Origin: Micropterus salmoides
Lineage: Eukaryota > Chordata > Actinopteri > Centrarchiformes > Centrarchidae
Assembly (NCBI RefSeq): GCF_014851395.1
Contig: NW_024041150.1
Location: 2,418,001 to 2,482,000, forward strand
Length of the DNA: 64,000 bases
Reading direction: 5' to 3'
Made by a program: the position numbers and the translations under genes. Within the stretch, counting starts at the first letter, position 1. Each line of letters opens with the position of its first letter. Below the pieces are notes generated by a model. It worked only from the letters and a program-made list of their open reading frames with translations. It was not told the DNA's origin and did not search any database. This document shows positions 24,778-37,338 of this stretch, piece by piece.

Positions 24778-24813
24778 CTAATGCTGCTTTCTTCCCTGGC
24801 TGCTGTCCAGCTT
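24778..24813 (-). CDS. ccdc172: ccdc172 exon 8 (terminal)
   Basis: Acceptor CTATTTTCAG/AAGCTG, then KLDSSQGRKQH and TAG at 24780-24778. It is short, but the strong acceptor, phase 0 join and resulting total of 258 residues support it. Confidence 0.85.
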   Translation of the reverse strand, partial: KLDSSQGRKQH

Positions 24814-27800
24814 CTGAAAATAGAAAATAAAAGAATTGAACAACTGAATGAAAGTCTACAAAGAACCCAGTTAAGAATGCAGATGGACATGAATGAGTTT
24901 TAAACTTCCCTTTCCACCCCTTAGCTAGACTTGGCAGATATTATTTGGACATGCAAGTAATCCTGTCTGATTCTTGTGGGATATGAATGACTCTGTCTTT
25001 TCTAAAATACTTTGTATTAGCCTGAATAACCCTTGCTCACGACACGGTAACTTACTGACTTCAGGAACTGTATTTCCGAGCTGAGCGCCTCTCTCAGAAG
25101 CTCGAGTTCGCCTTCTTTATGCGTCTCCAGCTCCTTCCTCAGCCTGGTAAACAAATGAAACCCATGTCAGTAACTGAAAGTGTGGTGGAAGAAAAGGAAT
25201 TATGAAAGAGGCAACTTGTAAAAAGAAGCATCAGCATTTTTAGTTTTAAATGTTGAGTTTAAACCTATTTATGTGTTTTCTTTCTATCACTATACTTGGT
25301 GTCACCATGTTATTGTGTTTTATCACTGAGAAAATAAACAAAACCAAATGTACTACATGAAACTGCTTTTCACATTGGTATTCATGATTATAGTGACATA
25401 GACCACTCATGCACGATATATCCCAACTCTTGTAAATACCCAGATTGAGATAATAGTTGGTTTCTATTTAAAGAGATTTACCCAGAGTTCCCATGGCATT
25501 ACAGAGTTTCAGTTTGTTTACATGCACAACAACAACTTCACTAAGATGTTTACAGTTTTAACTTTACCCCGACTTCCACAGCAGGCAAAATCTATCCGTT
25601 CTTTGACAGTTGACTTATTATCCAGAATGCTTTACGACTACAAGCTAACAGGAAAAATGGAATTTATGATGTTTAGTGAAACTTGACATGTGGATCTTCT
25701 TCAAACATGCAGCTTTCCATCCCTTATATCACTATGTAGCCTTTGTGGTGCGCCTGCTAAATCTAAACAGCAGAAGAAACCCAGACAGAGGCTAACTACT
25801 GTCCACGATAAAATTAACAGTTTGAGGAGCAACCCTGCTGTGTTCATGCAAAGATTTCAAAATCAGTGTGTGTGTGAAAAAACGACCTGCAGTCCTGCTC
25901 GAACACACTGCAGTCAGTGTTGTCAGGTCCTTGTTATTGTGTATTTAATAAACTTTCCCCTAGGGGTGCACTGCACAGGGGTGACGGTATACGGAAGGCC
26001 CCAAAAGACAAATGACTAAGCATAGAGTGAATTGGCATCAATAAATCAAAGTTTAGAAATGTCTCTCACATTAAAATCACCCAACTGGAGCAAACCTCAA
26101 AGGCCGGTTGGTAGCGTTCAGGTATGTGGCTGCAGAGGGAAGCATCAACCAAAACTGCTGCAAGACTGCTGTCCCTTTGTGACAGACTAAAACCTCATTC
26201 TGTCTTTAAAAGCAGTCCGCTCTTAGCAAAGTAAATATTTCATACATACAATTGTATTACTCAGTTCAGTTTGCCTCTGGGAAAAGCAGTGGACTTTGGG
26301 CCGTGGTACTCGATGCCTTGGCTGTGATTTAACTGTTATGGCAGGTGTTTGAAGGTTCTATACTGAGCCACACATGAACTGAAGCAAGCTACCTTCTTTT
26401 ATTGAAAGTTAATGAAAGAAAAAAAAACTACTGAGCTACAATTGCATTTTCACAGTCTAAAAACCAACAGCAGTGTTTTAAAGTTTACACTTCTCTGTGG
26501 AACTTAGAAATCAGATTTTTGAGGCAAGCATACTGTTTTTCAAACAGTAGAATTATGTTTCCAACTCCAAGACACTCAGGACGGCGTTTTGGATATTGGT
26601 GGTTTCTGCAGTTTAATATTAGATTTACGCAGTACAATGACATCTTAAACTGAGCCTTCACAAATAATTAGCACTAATATATCAATTAAGAAAATCCTAC
26701 ACATCAGAATATACATATAATTCCTAAATTATCGATCTCAAGCACACTGAAAGAATATTTCAGGTATCTTCCTATGTGTGACAGTGAACGATCTACAGCA
26801 GAAGCCACCCTGTTTTGCACACTGAACACTTTTTAAATGACTGTAGCACTCGTTCAAATTGACATGCATTCAATTTCCAACAATCAATGAGAGGAGAGTT
26901 AAATATGCGTTTTAAAGAGACGCTGCAGTGGCTGAAGACAGGATTGATGGTTTCAGTTCAGAATGGATGATCATAAGAACGACTGAGAGGAGGCCTCTCT
27001 CTTCCAAAGCCACATCCTCAGCACTTCCTGAGGCTAATAAGTCCGGGGATAATGAAGGACCCAGTATGTTTAATGATGCTGATGGATGAACAGGGACATG
27101 CTACTCACATGCATGATTTAATGCAATGCCGGGAGAGGGCGGAGGGCTCAGAAAAAGGAACATGGGGCAGAGAAAAATAAATGAGGTTGAGCAAAACAAA
27201 CAGATGAAAATGAAAGCAAGAACTACAGCATGTTCAGCCTGTTTTGTACCTCGTCCTAATAACAGGCACGATGAGAACACCTTTAATGAAGTACTGGAAC
27301 AAATCTGATTTGAAAGGAGTTATACTTTGATTTAAAAAAAACTCCAGATAGGTTTGAGGATTTGTCAATCACTTCACAATCATAGTATTGTGGAGAAGAC
27401 ATTACCCAAAGTAGCGGCATCAGCAATAACAATGACCCTTCCTTCCTGGAACAGTATTGATCTCCGGTCTTTAATTAAATAAAGGAAGTCTCTTTGTGAA
27501 GAAACAAGGTGGACCAGCACTCTTCTAGCAGTCATGTTTCAGCAAAGGAAGGAACTATGGTTCATATTCTACTGTGATGAGCAGGCAGTTGTCTTGCTGT
27601 TGTATTTTATTTGTGCCCATTGTTCAATGTTTGGATGCCTGAATCTAAGGAGATAAGAAACATGTGAGTGTTTACCCATAACGATGGGTAACAATTTAAT
27701 TAAATTTGAAATCAATTTGTGGACATGCATAACTAATACAGATGTTTCCATATATTGTAGGACACGAGGGGTCACTGAATGGTTTGATGAGAACGAACAT

Positions 27801-30800
27801 TATGTGAATCTATGCTATGCTATGGCCTTCACAGGCGATAGATCCCAGCCCGATTGAACACTAGAGGAGATTTTGGACAGAGACAGTGCTCTCCACCACC
27901 ATCAATAAATCACCAAACAAGGGATTATCTTTTGGAGGAACGGTGTTCATCCCTCCAGAAGAGCTTCAGAGACTACGTCTGAGAATCTATGCCAAGAAAC
28001 CCTGAAGTTGTTTTGGAGAACCTTACTAAGACGATTGATCTAACAGGACTTTACAGACCAATTCAAAAGGCATAAAACAACATGTTCAGACTTCCCGAGA
28101 AAGACTATAGCCCAGTGTATCCCACAGCTATGCAGGCGCTGACAGTATCATTTGCACTTCAGAAAAGAAAACTCCAAATAAAACAACAGGAACAAGGGAG
28201 AGTGCAGATACTAACGTAAAACAGTAAAATGAACAATGTGCCCCAGTAATTGTCACCACTGAATAGAAAAAACATATAATGAACTATATATACTTAATTT
28301 CACAGTTTAAATTGGAAACAGAGGAACCTGAATAAAAGTTCCCTGTGAGTTGAAACTCACAAAGCGTCAACTATTACATTTTCACACTTTCAGTGTGCAC
28401 CGGCTTCACATATCTGTTTTCTCTAGAGCTCCAAAAATAAGCTGACTACTGCTATCCATCTGTCTTATTTGATGGTGTTTCTCTATGTATTGCTCTTCAT
28501 TTTGTGACACGCACACACAGCTGCCTCTTACCATTGTTAATTCAAGTTTTTTATGGAAATTCCATATGTACTGTATATCTAATTAAATACATATACTGTA
28601 CTACTTATGTTTCCTAATATTGTATATTTAATATTGTAAAATGATGTTTGGGTTGCTCCATTTGCTAGTTTACATATAAAAGTTGAATTTTTCCAGTTAA
28701 CACATGATGTATGATTCCACTAAAATCAAACTGTATTTATTTGCTGGTAAGTTGCTGGATAAGCATTCAGTGTAACCGCTTAATTGTCCGCACCTCATTC
28801 ATTTCCCCTTATAAAGCTCCCCGTATCAATCACATTAGCCTCAGTTTCTTTTTCCCACTTGTTGACTGAATGAAATACACTGCAGATCAAAGCCTTAATT
28901 AAGCCAAATGGTCTTAATGCTCTGTTATTTACACTTCTAGATTTGGAGTCGGGCCAGCAGGAAACAGAGCGAGAAACAGAGACGTGAGCTGGGCTTACCG
29001 GTCTATTCAGCACTTCTCACAGTGGGAGTCCAACACAGTCTCAGTGGACTCGTGAGTGAAATTTCTTGGCTCAGCTACGTCTTGCTGTAGATGTTTTGAA
29101 TGCTTTGAAATCTTATTATTGTGCAGTTTCTTTGTTTTCATTTTAAATTGTTTTATGTTTGTCTGCTCCTGTGTTATTTATGCTGCTGCCTATTCTCAAT
29201 TAAATTAAATAAATAAATAAAAAGATCCATTTCTGCTCTTTGTTAATAACACTTCCATCTAATGGGCTTGCGGGATGCTGCGTTGTGTCGTTGAGAGTGT
29301 GATTCTCCTGTCTTTTTCTAAGTGCATTTAGCATCACAAGAGTGACCATGGTTATTAGTGCTTTTACCGAGATGAATTTTATACTGAGCTTATACTATAT
29401 AAAAACACAGAACTCTGGTGAGGAGAGGACAGTGACTGCACTTTTGTAAACCGACTCTCACCAGAAAAACAAACGCTCAACTAATTACATATCATAGCTG
29501 CTCACCAAGGATATTTAAAATAACAGGAAGCTCTGTGAAATAACGTGTTTTATGTGCTGCTAAAGAGCTTACTGCTGTGTTTACATTTTGTTTTGTTCTC
29601 TTTTGCTCGTTTGTGTTTTATTCGCATGTATTTCCCTGCAGTATTTACGTTACTCTTTTGTGTGTCATAATGATTATGTTCTGTGACATAATGTAACTGC
29701 AAGTAAGGCAGGTACTGTGTCTGTGTGTCCAAATATATAAACCTCCCTCAGCATCCTGACAGTTGATGACACTCACCTCAGACAGGTGCTGTCAGTGAGA
29801 GGTTTCTGACTGACAAACAGCCTCTCCGCTCTCAGAGTCTCTGTCATTGCTTCAGCCTCAGCGAACTGCCGATCCAGGTCTGTTGTCAAGAGTAATGAAT
29901 CAAACACAAAATGACTTTCCGCAAACAGGACAGACACACACTGTAGCTGCATTGTTAAGACTTTTGCTGAGGTGGCTGAAACAATGGGACAAACTTTGGA
30001 TCCCCCCAACGTTAAAGGAGATGCTCTGTTCCGACTGACATGAGCTCTACGTCACAAAATACAGCCTTTTTATTAACTCCAGGCAACTCTTTGAGCACAG
30101 ACCAGAAGACAGCGGGCCACACGTCTCAGGGTCAGTTGACAAAAAAGTTCAACACGGCTCAACTTTTTATTAGGTGTAAGCGCACAATGCTGCCTTGTAC
30201 AGTGTTTTATGCTTTTCACCTCACAATCATCAAGTGAAATGATGTCTCACAGTATTATAAACCACTGTGCTGTGTTTTGCCCCATGATAAGCCTTTAAAC
30301 TTATGGATCTATTACTCAAACTGAACTTCCTGGAAAGTATTTCAGATTTAAACCCTGTACCTGCAGCAACACATCCACAACAATGCAGTCTTTATTTCGT
30401 TCCCAACACAGCTAAACCTGTATAGCCTTGAGCTAAAAATGCTTACTGTATACTACATGTGTGAGTGACACAAACTAAAATAGCGTCTTTCGCACCTTCA
30501 TTGACCTTCCTTCCAACCTGGTCATGAAGCCAGAAACTAACATACTTAATGTTCAACATCTGTGCTCCAGATACCGTACAAGTGTCTTAGCAGTGTGGTG
30601 GAATTCTCTTTTTCTCTTTGATTTAACAGATAATGTTACAAATTAAGCTGGAAGATGGATGGTCTGCTATTGGCAGTGTGAAGGAAACAATAAAGGAGCT
30701 TGTAAAGTGTGTTGAGTCAGAAGCAAAAAAAGAAAAGCTGTCAGTTGGTGGTGTGAAGAGTGTAGCAGATTTACACGTGCTCTTTCAGAACCACATTATC

Positions 30801-33800
30801 TAACATAAAAGGATCTTTTGGTATTCACCTTTCTGGATGCTATCCAGGTCCTGTAGTTTGAGCTGCAGTGCTCTCTTCTCCTCCTGCATGGAGCTCATGT
30901 GGCTGTTGCTGCGGCTCATCAGCTCCATCTCTGATTGTAGAGGGAAAAAAGACAAAATCCTAATTTGGCACCAAGAATCACTGAGTAAAATCACCAGGAG
31001 GGCAGAACTTTATATTGAATTTATACTGCTAAATGAAAGAAAACTTGTAAAAGTACTGCAATGTGGGCATTTTTGAAATTCACTTTAAATGTACAAACAA
31101 TCAGAAAATGCTGTTCTCTTGAGACCAGATATAATAATGTGAAGACACTGGTCCTCATCGGTTATGTGAGCTACAGTATACCCTCACTCGTGTGTAACTA
31201 ATGAAAACTTGTTTTTCATTAAAAGTTGCTGGAATCGATATATTACACTTTAAACCATTGCCACTGCAATATCTGTGCAAATTATCACTAGATAATATTT
31301 ATTGGTTAAACGTAATGATTAAATTAAACACACTATGCATTGATTTCCTACCCATATGTTAAAATTGTCTTCATAAAACTGCATTCTACCCAACGTGGGG
31401 TGGTGATGGCGCAAGTGCTGCAGAGGCAAGACGTTATTAGTGTGAGCGGCACTTAATATCATCATGAAATTAGGGACTGGGGCTGGTTTGTGAGAACACA
31501 CAGCAAACTGAGTCCTGGACTAAAGTGAATTTTATCTAGAAAATCTAACTGTATTTAGTTGTGTGTTAAGATTCTCAGTCCTTCGGGTGATAGTTATCAG
31601 TTATAACTCTATTCTGTTTAATCCAGGAGTAGGTTTAAGCTATGTGTGAATTTAGTTAGTTAGTTAATGCTTCTTTTTTTTCTCTGTGTATATTTCTGTA
31701 CACACTGGGATAGAAAAGATAGATTTAGCAGGTACCTGGCACACACCTGCATCCAACCTTCAACCCAATACAATGATCAACTCAGTATTAATTATTGACT
31801 TCATGCCAGACTTGAATGTATTTTCCTGATTTGTTTTAGCACACTTACTGGCCAGATGGACAGAATTTCAAACATTATTTTTTTTAACTTCTTAGTATTT
31901 TTTCGTTGTGATAAACAGTTTTCTTTCCAAAGCCTATTCCAAAACATTCCAGCACCCCTTATTTTGTTACCCACACAACATCCTTGCATTAATTATACAG
32001 TACAGACAGTTATTAATTTTCACTCAATTCAGAAGTGAATATAATTACTACAGTTTTACTTTCATTCTCCACCCACCATCATTTAAATTCAGATTCTTCC
32101 TGAAATCATGCTGACTACTACGCTGTGAACAAGACCTGTCATTAATAATTCATCTGCTTACTACACTTATCCTGTACTGTATAATATACCAAAAATGTAA
32201 TAATATTTAAAAAAAATGAGCAGTCAGGGCCACATCTGTGTTATATAACCTCTGTGAAAACAGTCCAATTATCTGTCTTTTAAGACCTTTGTACAATGAT
32301 TCCACCTCCCTCTCCAGGTCCAGGATCTCAGCGTGTGTTTGGCTCTCGAACACTATCTCTCTGTTCCCTCGAAGACTGAAGTCACTGTTGAACCTTGAGA
32401 TCTCCTGAAGGTAGTTTTCCTCTTCTTCTTTAGACTCCCTCTTTATCTTGGCCTGGTATGAAAAGACGTATCATGTGAAATGCTCCCAACGATAATACAA
32501 ACACAGCTTCTTGTGATGCTACAACGACCTCTACTACTGCTACTATAAGTGATTTTAATGATAAAAGTATGATGAAATCTTAAAAGTCAAGAGCAGAGCT
32601 GTAAAATTAATCGCCAACTATTTTGATAAACGATTAATTCGCTTGAGTCGTTGTTTTTCTTTAAACAGGTAAAAAGTCTATGATTCCAGCTTGTTAAATG
32701 TGAATATTTTACAATTCAGGACATTATCTTGGACTGATTGACACTTCTCACCATTTTCTGACATTTTATAGAACAAACAACTAATCGATTAATCGAGAAA
32801 ATATGATCTTACTATGAGCTCATTGAGCGGTTTCATGCGGTTGTGTTTCAAAACATACACAAAGACACAGGGTGAGTTTCCATGGACTGTGTTCACACAA
32901 CAGCGTGTATCTGGGATCAGCTACACAACACTTTTTGACAACTATGACAGCCTTTGAAGGAATGCGGTGGCTATTCTCACTTCAGTGGGCCAAGAGCTAA
33001 AACAATTTCTTGATTATTAACTGGTTGGTAGAACATTTATCGTCAAACATTCTGATAATTGATTAATACAAATACTCAAACATTCACTTGTTCTTGCTTT
33101 TTTAAGTGTGAGGATTTGATGTTTTTATATCTGTACATTGATTACATTTGAGGTTCAGACGAAACAAGTAATATGAAAATGTCAACTTGGGCTCTGGGAC
33201 ATTGCAATGGGCGATTTTGACATTTTATAGCCTAAATGATTAATTGATTAATCAAAAAAGAAATAGACAAATTAATTGGTTATGAAAACAAATATCTGTT
33301 AGTTGCAGGTTTACATATTTTGTTTATAATGGACACTACAAAATCTGAAGAGCTTCCAAAGGAGGTTCAGGCGGTGGTGGTTGAGGGGTTAATTTGTACA
33401 TCTACATAGTTTGGACTATAAAAGTTAACCAGGTATTCATGTTACACGTAACCAATAAGCTATGAAATGTAAATATTGATTCAGGCTTCAACCCACTAGC
33501 CGTTCCCCGAGGTGGCTCTTCTGGCAGAGCAGCTCTTCAATTTGCTTCGACATCTGGTCTGCACATTTCTTCATCAGATCATGCTGCAGCCTCATCGCAG
33601 ACAACTGCTGGGCCTGGAGCAGAAATAGATGAGCAGGCCGATAAGACGCACAATCTGACAGACAGATGTAGTGAGAGGGACGTACATTGCTGATATGTGA
33701 AAGACATGTTAGTGATTCCACAGATGGGCAGCTGTGTATACTGTGTAGACACGTTTGTGACCCTTACTGGGGAATGGTGAACAGAAATTACCCATTTTTT

Positions 33801-36800
33801 AACTACTTTTAAAAACGTGGGCGTCTAGGTTTCTTTTTCAACATATCAGTATATATCACTTACATTCAAACTTTTCTTGTTTAGTTCCTGTGTCTTCATC
33901 GGAAGATGAAGAAAACTGCCAAATTATGTAGGAAGGTACATTCATGGAGGATGCTTTTTAAAGATGCCCCAGACACGACGTTTAGTTCAGTTCTTAGTCT
34001 GTTATTCGAGCTGTCAAGGAGGAAGTGAGTTTATTGTTTCTTATATGGTAGTGGAGGAGGACAGTGCATTTTCAGTAAGCACAATCAGCTTCCAACTTTT
34101 CTAAACACTGTAATTATCTTAAGACAGCTCTCATAAACTGTAAGGTGTTACATAATGAGAGCTGTAAACACGCTGTGCTGTAAACACACCCAGCGTATCT
34201 GTATGGTGTACACAGAAAAGGTATCCGTGCCGTGTGTTCTCAGGCAGATAATACTCAGATATAGTGTTGTATTGAGCAACCTTTCAAATTAGACCTAGCA
34301 ATTTGCTCTTTTGATCAGATGTCCACTTTTACAAGCACAGGAAGAAGTTAGCAATATTTCTGAAAGGTCAATGAGCCTGCCTTTGACATCATATCTCACA
34401 CATGCTAAAAGGTTTCACTAATGTTATCCGGTGGAAATTAGCCATTGATTTTACAGTGGCACTTGCAGTTTGCACTGTTGATGAAATGAATGGGAGAAAT
34501 TAAGTGTTTTAAATCATAAAGCAGATCAGCTGATCAATATGCCAATATGCACTACTTCACCTCATGTGTCAATGCCACTGTCTGCTGCCTCAAGGTAAAG
34601 CAATTATTACTGTTATTGTTCTTATTTTTTCTTATCTCTTTGTTTTTACATTTTACAACAAACGTTACACATTTACAATATAAACCAACCAATGATCTCT
34701 CATTTTTATAAAGGTTTCCTATTGGACACACAGTAAAAAATTATATATTTCCTTCCTGACACCGCAGGCAAAATAGTAAAATATTAACCAGTACTTCACA
34801 CACAGTGACTGTTCCTTGTGCAAGAACCCCAGATGAACACTTACTGTATCTAGAGGCACGGTTCAAAGTCAAACTGCATGATATGCCATCATGCAAATGA
34901 GTACCAGACTGTGCAAATATCAGGCTGTTCTATTATAAATCACCTGCACCATTGAACAGGCGACAGTCACTTTCATCGCTTATTTACAGTATTGCAATTG
35001 GTGACAACCTACCAGAACCTCCAACAATTATAAATCGCATTAATATATGGCAAAAGCTGTTAAAACTTGATAAAATCATCAAAGTATATTATAAACCTGC
35101 TAAAAACGTCTATTAAAGTGTATTGTAGGTCACCATTTTGTGTTACACAACAATGCTTTTGGCAGTTCAATCGCAGCCTGCTCAAATCATATACTGTATC
35201 AAAAGACATCTGTGTAGGCATACTTTACACACTGTGTCATGGCTGCTCCTCTTGTCAGTACATATGTTTTCATAATTATACTAGAAATTATAAAGAAAAA
35301 GCACATTTTAATGTAGCCTCACCTTTTTATTAAGTTCCTCATTGGTCTTTTCATACCTTTCAGTGGCGCTCTTGATCTTCTCATTACATCTGATGATGGC
35401 TACTTTGACTGAAATAAAGATGCATGATTTGTTAATGACCAGCAAAAGATTTAAAAAAAAACACTGAGCAACCCAACACAAATGAGTGTTTAAATGTCAC
35501 TTTTGCTTCAAGGATATAGCTTCGATTTTATCTGTCAAATATAACTTTTCTGAATAAAATCAAGTCATTTTGAAGCAGAAACAACATTTTAGTCAATAAT
35601 TAGAGGCTGCAATTACTTTCTGGCAAGTAGAATACTGCATGTTATGGGTTGTATTGGCCATTTAAAGGTATTTTAAGAGGTAAAAAGTACTAGATGAGTT
35701 ATAATCTGTCAAATATAACCTCATGAATATAATCAAGTCATTTCAGGGCAGCAATAACCTTTCAGTAATTAAGTAGATAAATAGTAGCTCTGCTTTCCAG
35801 TCTTTCTGGCCACGTAAAATCCGATTCAGGTCTGTTAACACGTTATACAGACTATGATTAACCCACAGGGACATTTCCGGGGTCAGACCACCAAAACCGG
35901 GGACTGTCCCCAGAAAACAGGGATGTCTGGTCACCCCTAAGATAGCTGAAATGTGGTTGGTTAAGAGGGAAGAGTCTCTTAAAGCAATGATTCTCAAAGT
36001 GGCTCAAGGCTCCTTGAGGGGGTTACAGTAAGATGACCAGTTTTCTGAAATGAAAACCGGGGACATTTTTGCTTTGGTAGTCAGTATGTGATTAAAAAAT
36101 ATAATGTTATTATATATGAAATAAAAAAGGGGGACATTTCATTTTTGTAATCTGTCAAATATAACATTTTGAGGTAGAAACTACATTTTAGTGAATAAGT
36201 AGAGGCTGCAATCACTTTCTGGCAAGTAGAATACTGCATGTTATGGGTTGTATTGGCCATTTAAAGGTATTTCAACCGGTAAACTGGATTTGTTAAAGTA
36301 AAATAATGCAGAGTCATAAGGATAATTGCAAAAGAGATCATGTCTTTATTTTATAACTCAACAGTCAGTCATGTTAATTATAGGCTACAGTCTGTTTTCC
36401 AAAAATAAACAGGGGTATTAGACATATAGGCCAACCAAATAAATATTCCAACGACAACAAACTATTATTGATAATCGCGTAAATGTCATGCCTGGTTATG
36501 CTATAAACAAAACTTATTTGGCCACATTTGTGATTATTCCATTAAAAGAAACGTTAAAGTATCAGAAAGACATACCTTTGGTATTACCACGTACATAAAG
36601 TGATGTTTATTTGCACGTTATGTCTGTTTGATCCAGATAAAAGCAGCTGTAGACATAAAGATACTAACTTTAAAAAGATACAGCTTTAACAGGCTGCGTG
36701 CGCGCTCCCGCGGACTGCAATCACTTTTCGACACAACACCTGTCTGCTCTGCTGTCCAGTCTTTCTATTCTTGCCACTTAAAATCTGATTTCAGGTCTAT

Positions 36801-37204
36801 TATTAACACACAGTTAACAACTGTGGGGGTCTGTGGTCTAAGTCGTGTGAGTTTAGGGGCTCCTTGATGTGAAAAAGTTTGAGAACCTCTGCCTTAAGCT
36901 AGGTTAGGCAACATTAGGAGAGATAACATTACAGATGACAGACAGATATTTTAAGTATACAACCAAAACAACCCCCAACAAATAGAACAAATAAAGCTTC
37001 TGAAATAAAGTCCATAAGTTACAGCAAACTGTAATTGTTTTCACTGCTAACCTGCTAACTGTTAACTTAGCTGACAGCTATATTTATAGCTTAGTTTGCT
37101 AGCTGAAAATGTCAGTTAACGTTACCTTCTTTGAGTTTTTGGGTCTGCTCAGTTAATTGTTGTTCAGTCAGAAGGATTTGATGAAAGAGTGAGTCTAAAC
37201 TCAT
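24778..37204 (-). CDS. ccdc172: ccdc172, coiled-coil domain-containing protein 172 (complete, 8 exons)
   Basis: The coding exons in transcript order are 37204-37126, 35408-35323, 33613-33497, 32452-32287, 30930-30829, 29879-29777, 25143-25056 and 24813-24778. They total 777 bases, which is 258 residues plus TAG, equal to the length I recall for mammalian CCDC172. All seven introns are GT/AG and all junctions keep frame. The start MSLDSLFHQILLTEQQ and the segment RCNEKIKSATERYEKTNEEL closely resemble the family. Most of the chain is charged and heptad-like (coiled coil), with no signal peptide or membrane segment, so it is cytoplasmic or axonemal. In rodents CCDC172 is reported to associate with tektin-2 in the sperm flagellum; that role is carried over from the family, not seen here. 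It is head-to-head with gfra1, as in mammals. Introns are loaded with decayed transposons. A possible poly(A) signal lies at 24294-24289. Confidence 0.95.
25056..25143 (-). CDS. ccdc172: ccdc172 exon 7
   Basis: Acceptor TTTACCAG/GCTGAG and donor GTCA/GTAAGT. It enters in phase 2 (Arg codon) and encodes LRKELETHKEGELELLREAL, then SSEIQFLKS. It follows the longest intron of the gene (about 4.6 kb). Confidence 0.93.
25144..29776 (-). other. ccdc172 intron 6
   Basis: Bounded by the exon 6 donor and exon 7 acceptor. Holds one transposon-like fragment (27855-28045) and otherwise unassigned AT-rich DNA. The 109-codon + strand ORF near 25690 has no gene-like features. Confidence 0.7.
27855..28045 (+). 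repeat. Dispersed transposon-like fragment
   Basis: Segments TATCTTTTGGAGGAACGGTG, TTCATCCCTCCAGAAGAG and GAATCTATGCCAAGAAACCC resemble a widespread fish DNA-transposon remnant. It lies in the long sixth intron of ccdc172. No termini are visible. Confidence 0.45.
29777..29879 (-). CDS. ccdc172: ccdc172 exon 6
   Basis: Acceptor ACAACAG/ACCTGG and donor CTGAG/GTGAGT. It enters in phase 1 (Asp codon) and leaves in phase 2: LDRQFAEAEAMTETLRAERL, then FVSQKPLTDSTCL. Both splice sites are good. Confidence 0.93.
30829..30930 (-). CDS. ccdc172: ccdc172 exon 5
   Basis: Acceptor CTACAATCAG/AGATGG and donor AAAG/GTGAAT. It joins exon 4 in phase 1 (Glu codon) and encodes MELMSRSNSHMSSMQEEKRA, then LQLKLQDLDSIQK. 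Coiled coil. Confidence 0.92.
32287..32452 (-). CDS. ccdc172: ccdc172 exon 4
   Basis: Acceptor CATACCAG/GCCAAG and donor CAAAG/GTCTTA. 55 codons plus one base: AKIKRESKEEEENYLQEISR, FNSDFSLRGN, then EILDLEREVESLYK. This is the longest exon; FNSDFSL is a likely conserved break in the coiled coil. Confidence 0.93.
32593..32808 (-). repeat. Teleost CGATTAATCG repeat, copy 1 (ccdc172 intron)
   Basis: Contains ATTAATCGCCAACTATTTTG, CACCATTTTCTGACATTTTA and AACTAATCGATTAATCGAG, landmarks of a frequent fish non-autonomous DNA element, here in reverse orientation and shortened. Confidence 0.7.
32998..33312 (-). repeat. Teleost CGATTAATCG repeat, copy 2 (ccdc172 intron)
   Basis: A more diverged relative of the copy about 190 bases upstream, in the same orientation: TGGTAGAACATTTATCG, TTGACATTTTATAGCC, ATTGATTAATCAAAAAAG and GTTAGTTGCAGG. 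Both lie in the same ccdc172 intron. Confidence 0.6.
33497..33613 (-). CDS. ccdc172: ccdc172 exon 3
   Basis: Acceptor CTGCTCCAG/GCCCAG, 39 whole codons from AQQLSAMRLQHDLMKK to SHLGERL. The donor CTA/GTGGGT is weak, but it is the one that keeps phase 0 into exon 4; reading on would reach a stop after VG. Confidence 0.9.
35323..35408 (-). CDS. ccdc172: ccdc172 exon 2
   Basis: Acceptor TTTATTTCAG/TCAAAG and donor AAAAAG/GTGAGG. It joins exon 1 in phase 1 (Val codon) and encodes KVAIIRCNEKIKSATERYEK, then TNEELNKK. It is strongly charged and heptad-compatible. Confidence 0.93.
35529..36282 (+). repeat. Direct repeats (ATCTGTCAAATATAAC units)
   Basis: 35529-35682 and 36149-36282 are direct copies sharing GGCAAGTAGAATACTGCATG and TTATGGGTTGTATTGGCC nearly without change. 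A third, shorter copy starts at 35704. CCAGTCTTTCTGGCC and CCAGTCTTTCTATTC, followed by related text, extend the similarity to 35797 and 36756. They lie in intron 2/1 territory of ccdc172. Confidence 0.8.
35860..36090. repeat. Facing ends of a GACCAG/CCGGGGAC element
   Basis: 35871-35940 ends ACTGTCCCCAG then ATGTCTGGTCACCCC, the reversed terminus of an element lying to the left. At 36029 a like terminus starts GATGACCAGTTTTC with CCGGGGACATTTTT, facing right. Both sides carry the same internal repeats, so these are probably two truncated copies of one family, separated by a hAT end. Confidence 0.55.
35986..36892. mobile_element. hAT (Charlie-like) non-autonomous element with nested repeats
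   Basis: The left end AATGATTCTCAAAGTGGC and the reversed right end GCAGAGGTTCTCAAACTTTT are the hAT terminal motif CAGNGGTTCTCAAA. Flanks CTTAAAGC (35978-35985) and CTTAAGCT (36893-36900) look like a worn 8-bp duplication. GGCTCCTTGAGG near the left mirrors GGGGCTCCTTGATG near the right. It encloses part of the repeat block described separately. Confidence 0.7.
37126..37204 (-). CDS. ccdc172: ccdc172 exon 1 (start codon)
   Basis: ATG at 37204-37202, 26 codons plus one base: MSLDSLFHQILLTEQQLTEQ, then TQKLKE. Donor GAAG/GTAACG. The MSL(D/E)SLF start is the family signature, which fixes the start codon. Confidence 0.95.
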
Positions 37205-37338
37205 TGTAAGTCTACGGAATAGATTCTACTGTAACTGTTAAAGTTAACCAACAATAGTTTGTCGCCTGTAGCTAACTAGCTAAGGTTGCCTTTGATGCAG
37301 CTGTCAACAATGACGAAGTTACCCTGCACCTGACAACG

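Noticed and set aside
25690..26019. 109-codon open frame on the + strand inside a ccdc172 intron
   Set aside because: No start context, splice partners or recognisable domain; ends beside transposon-like CCTAGGGGTGCAC sequence.
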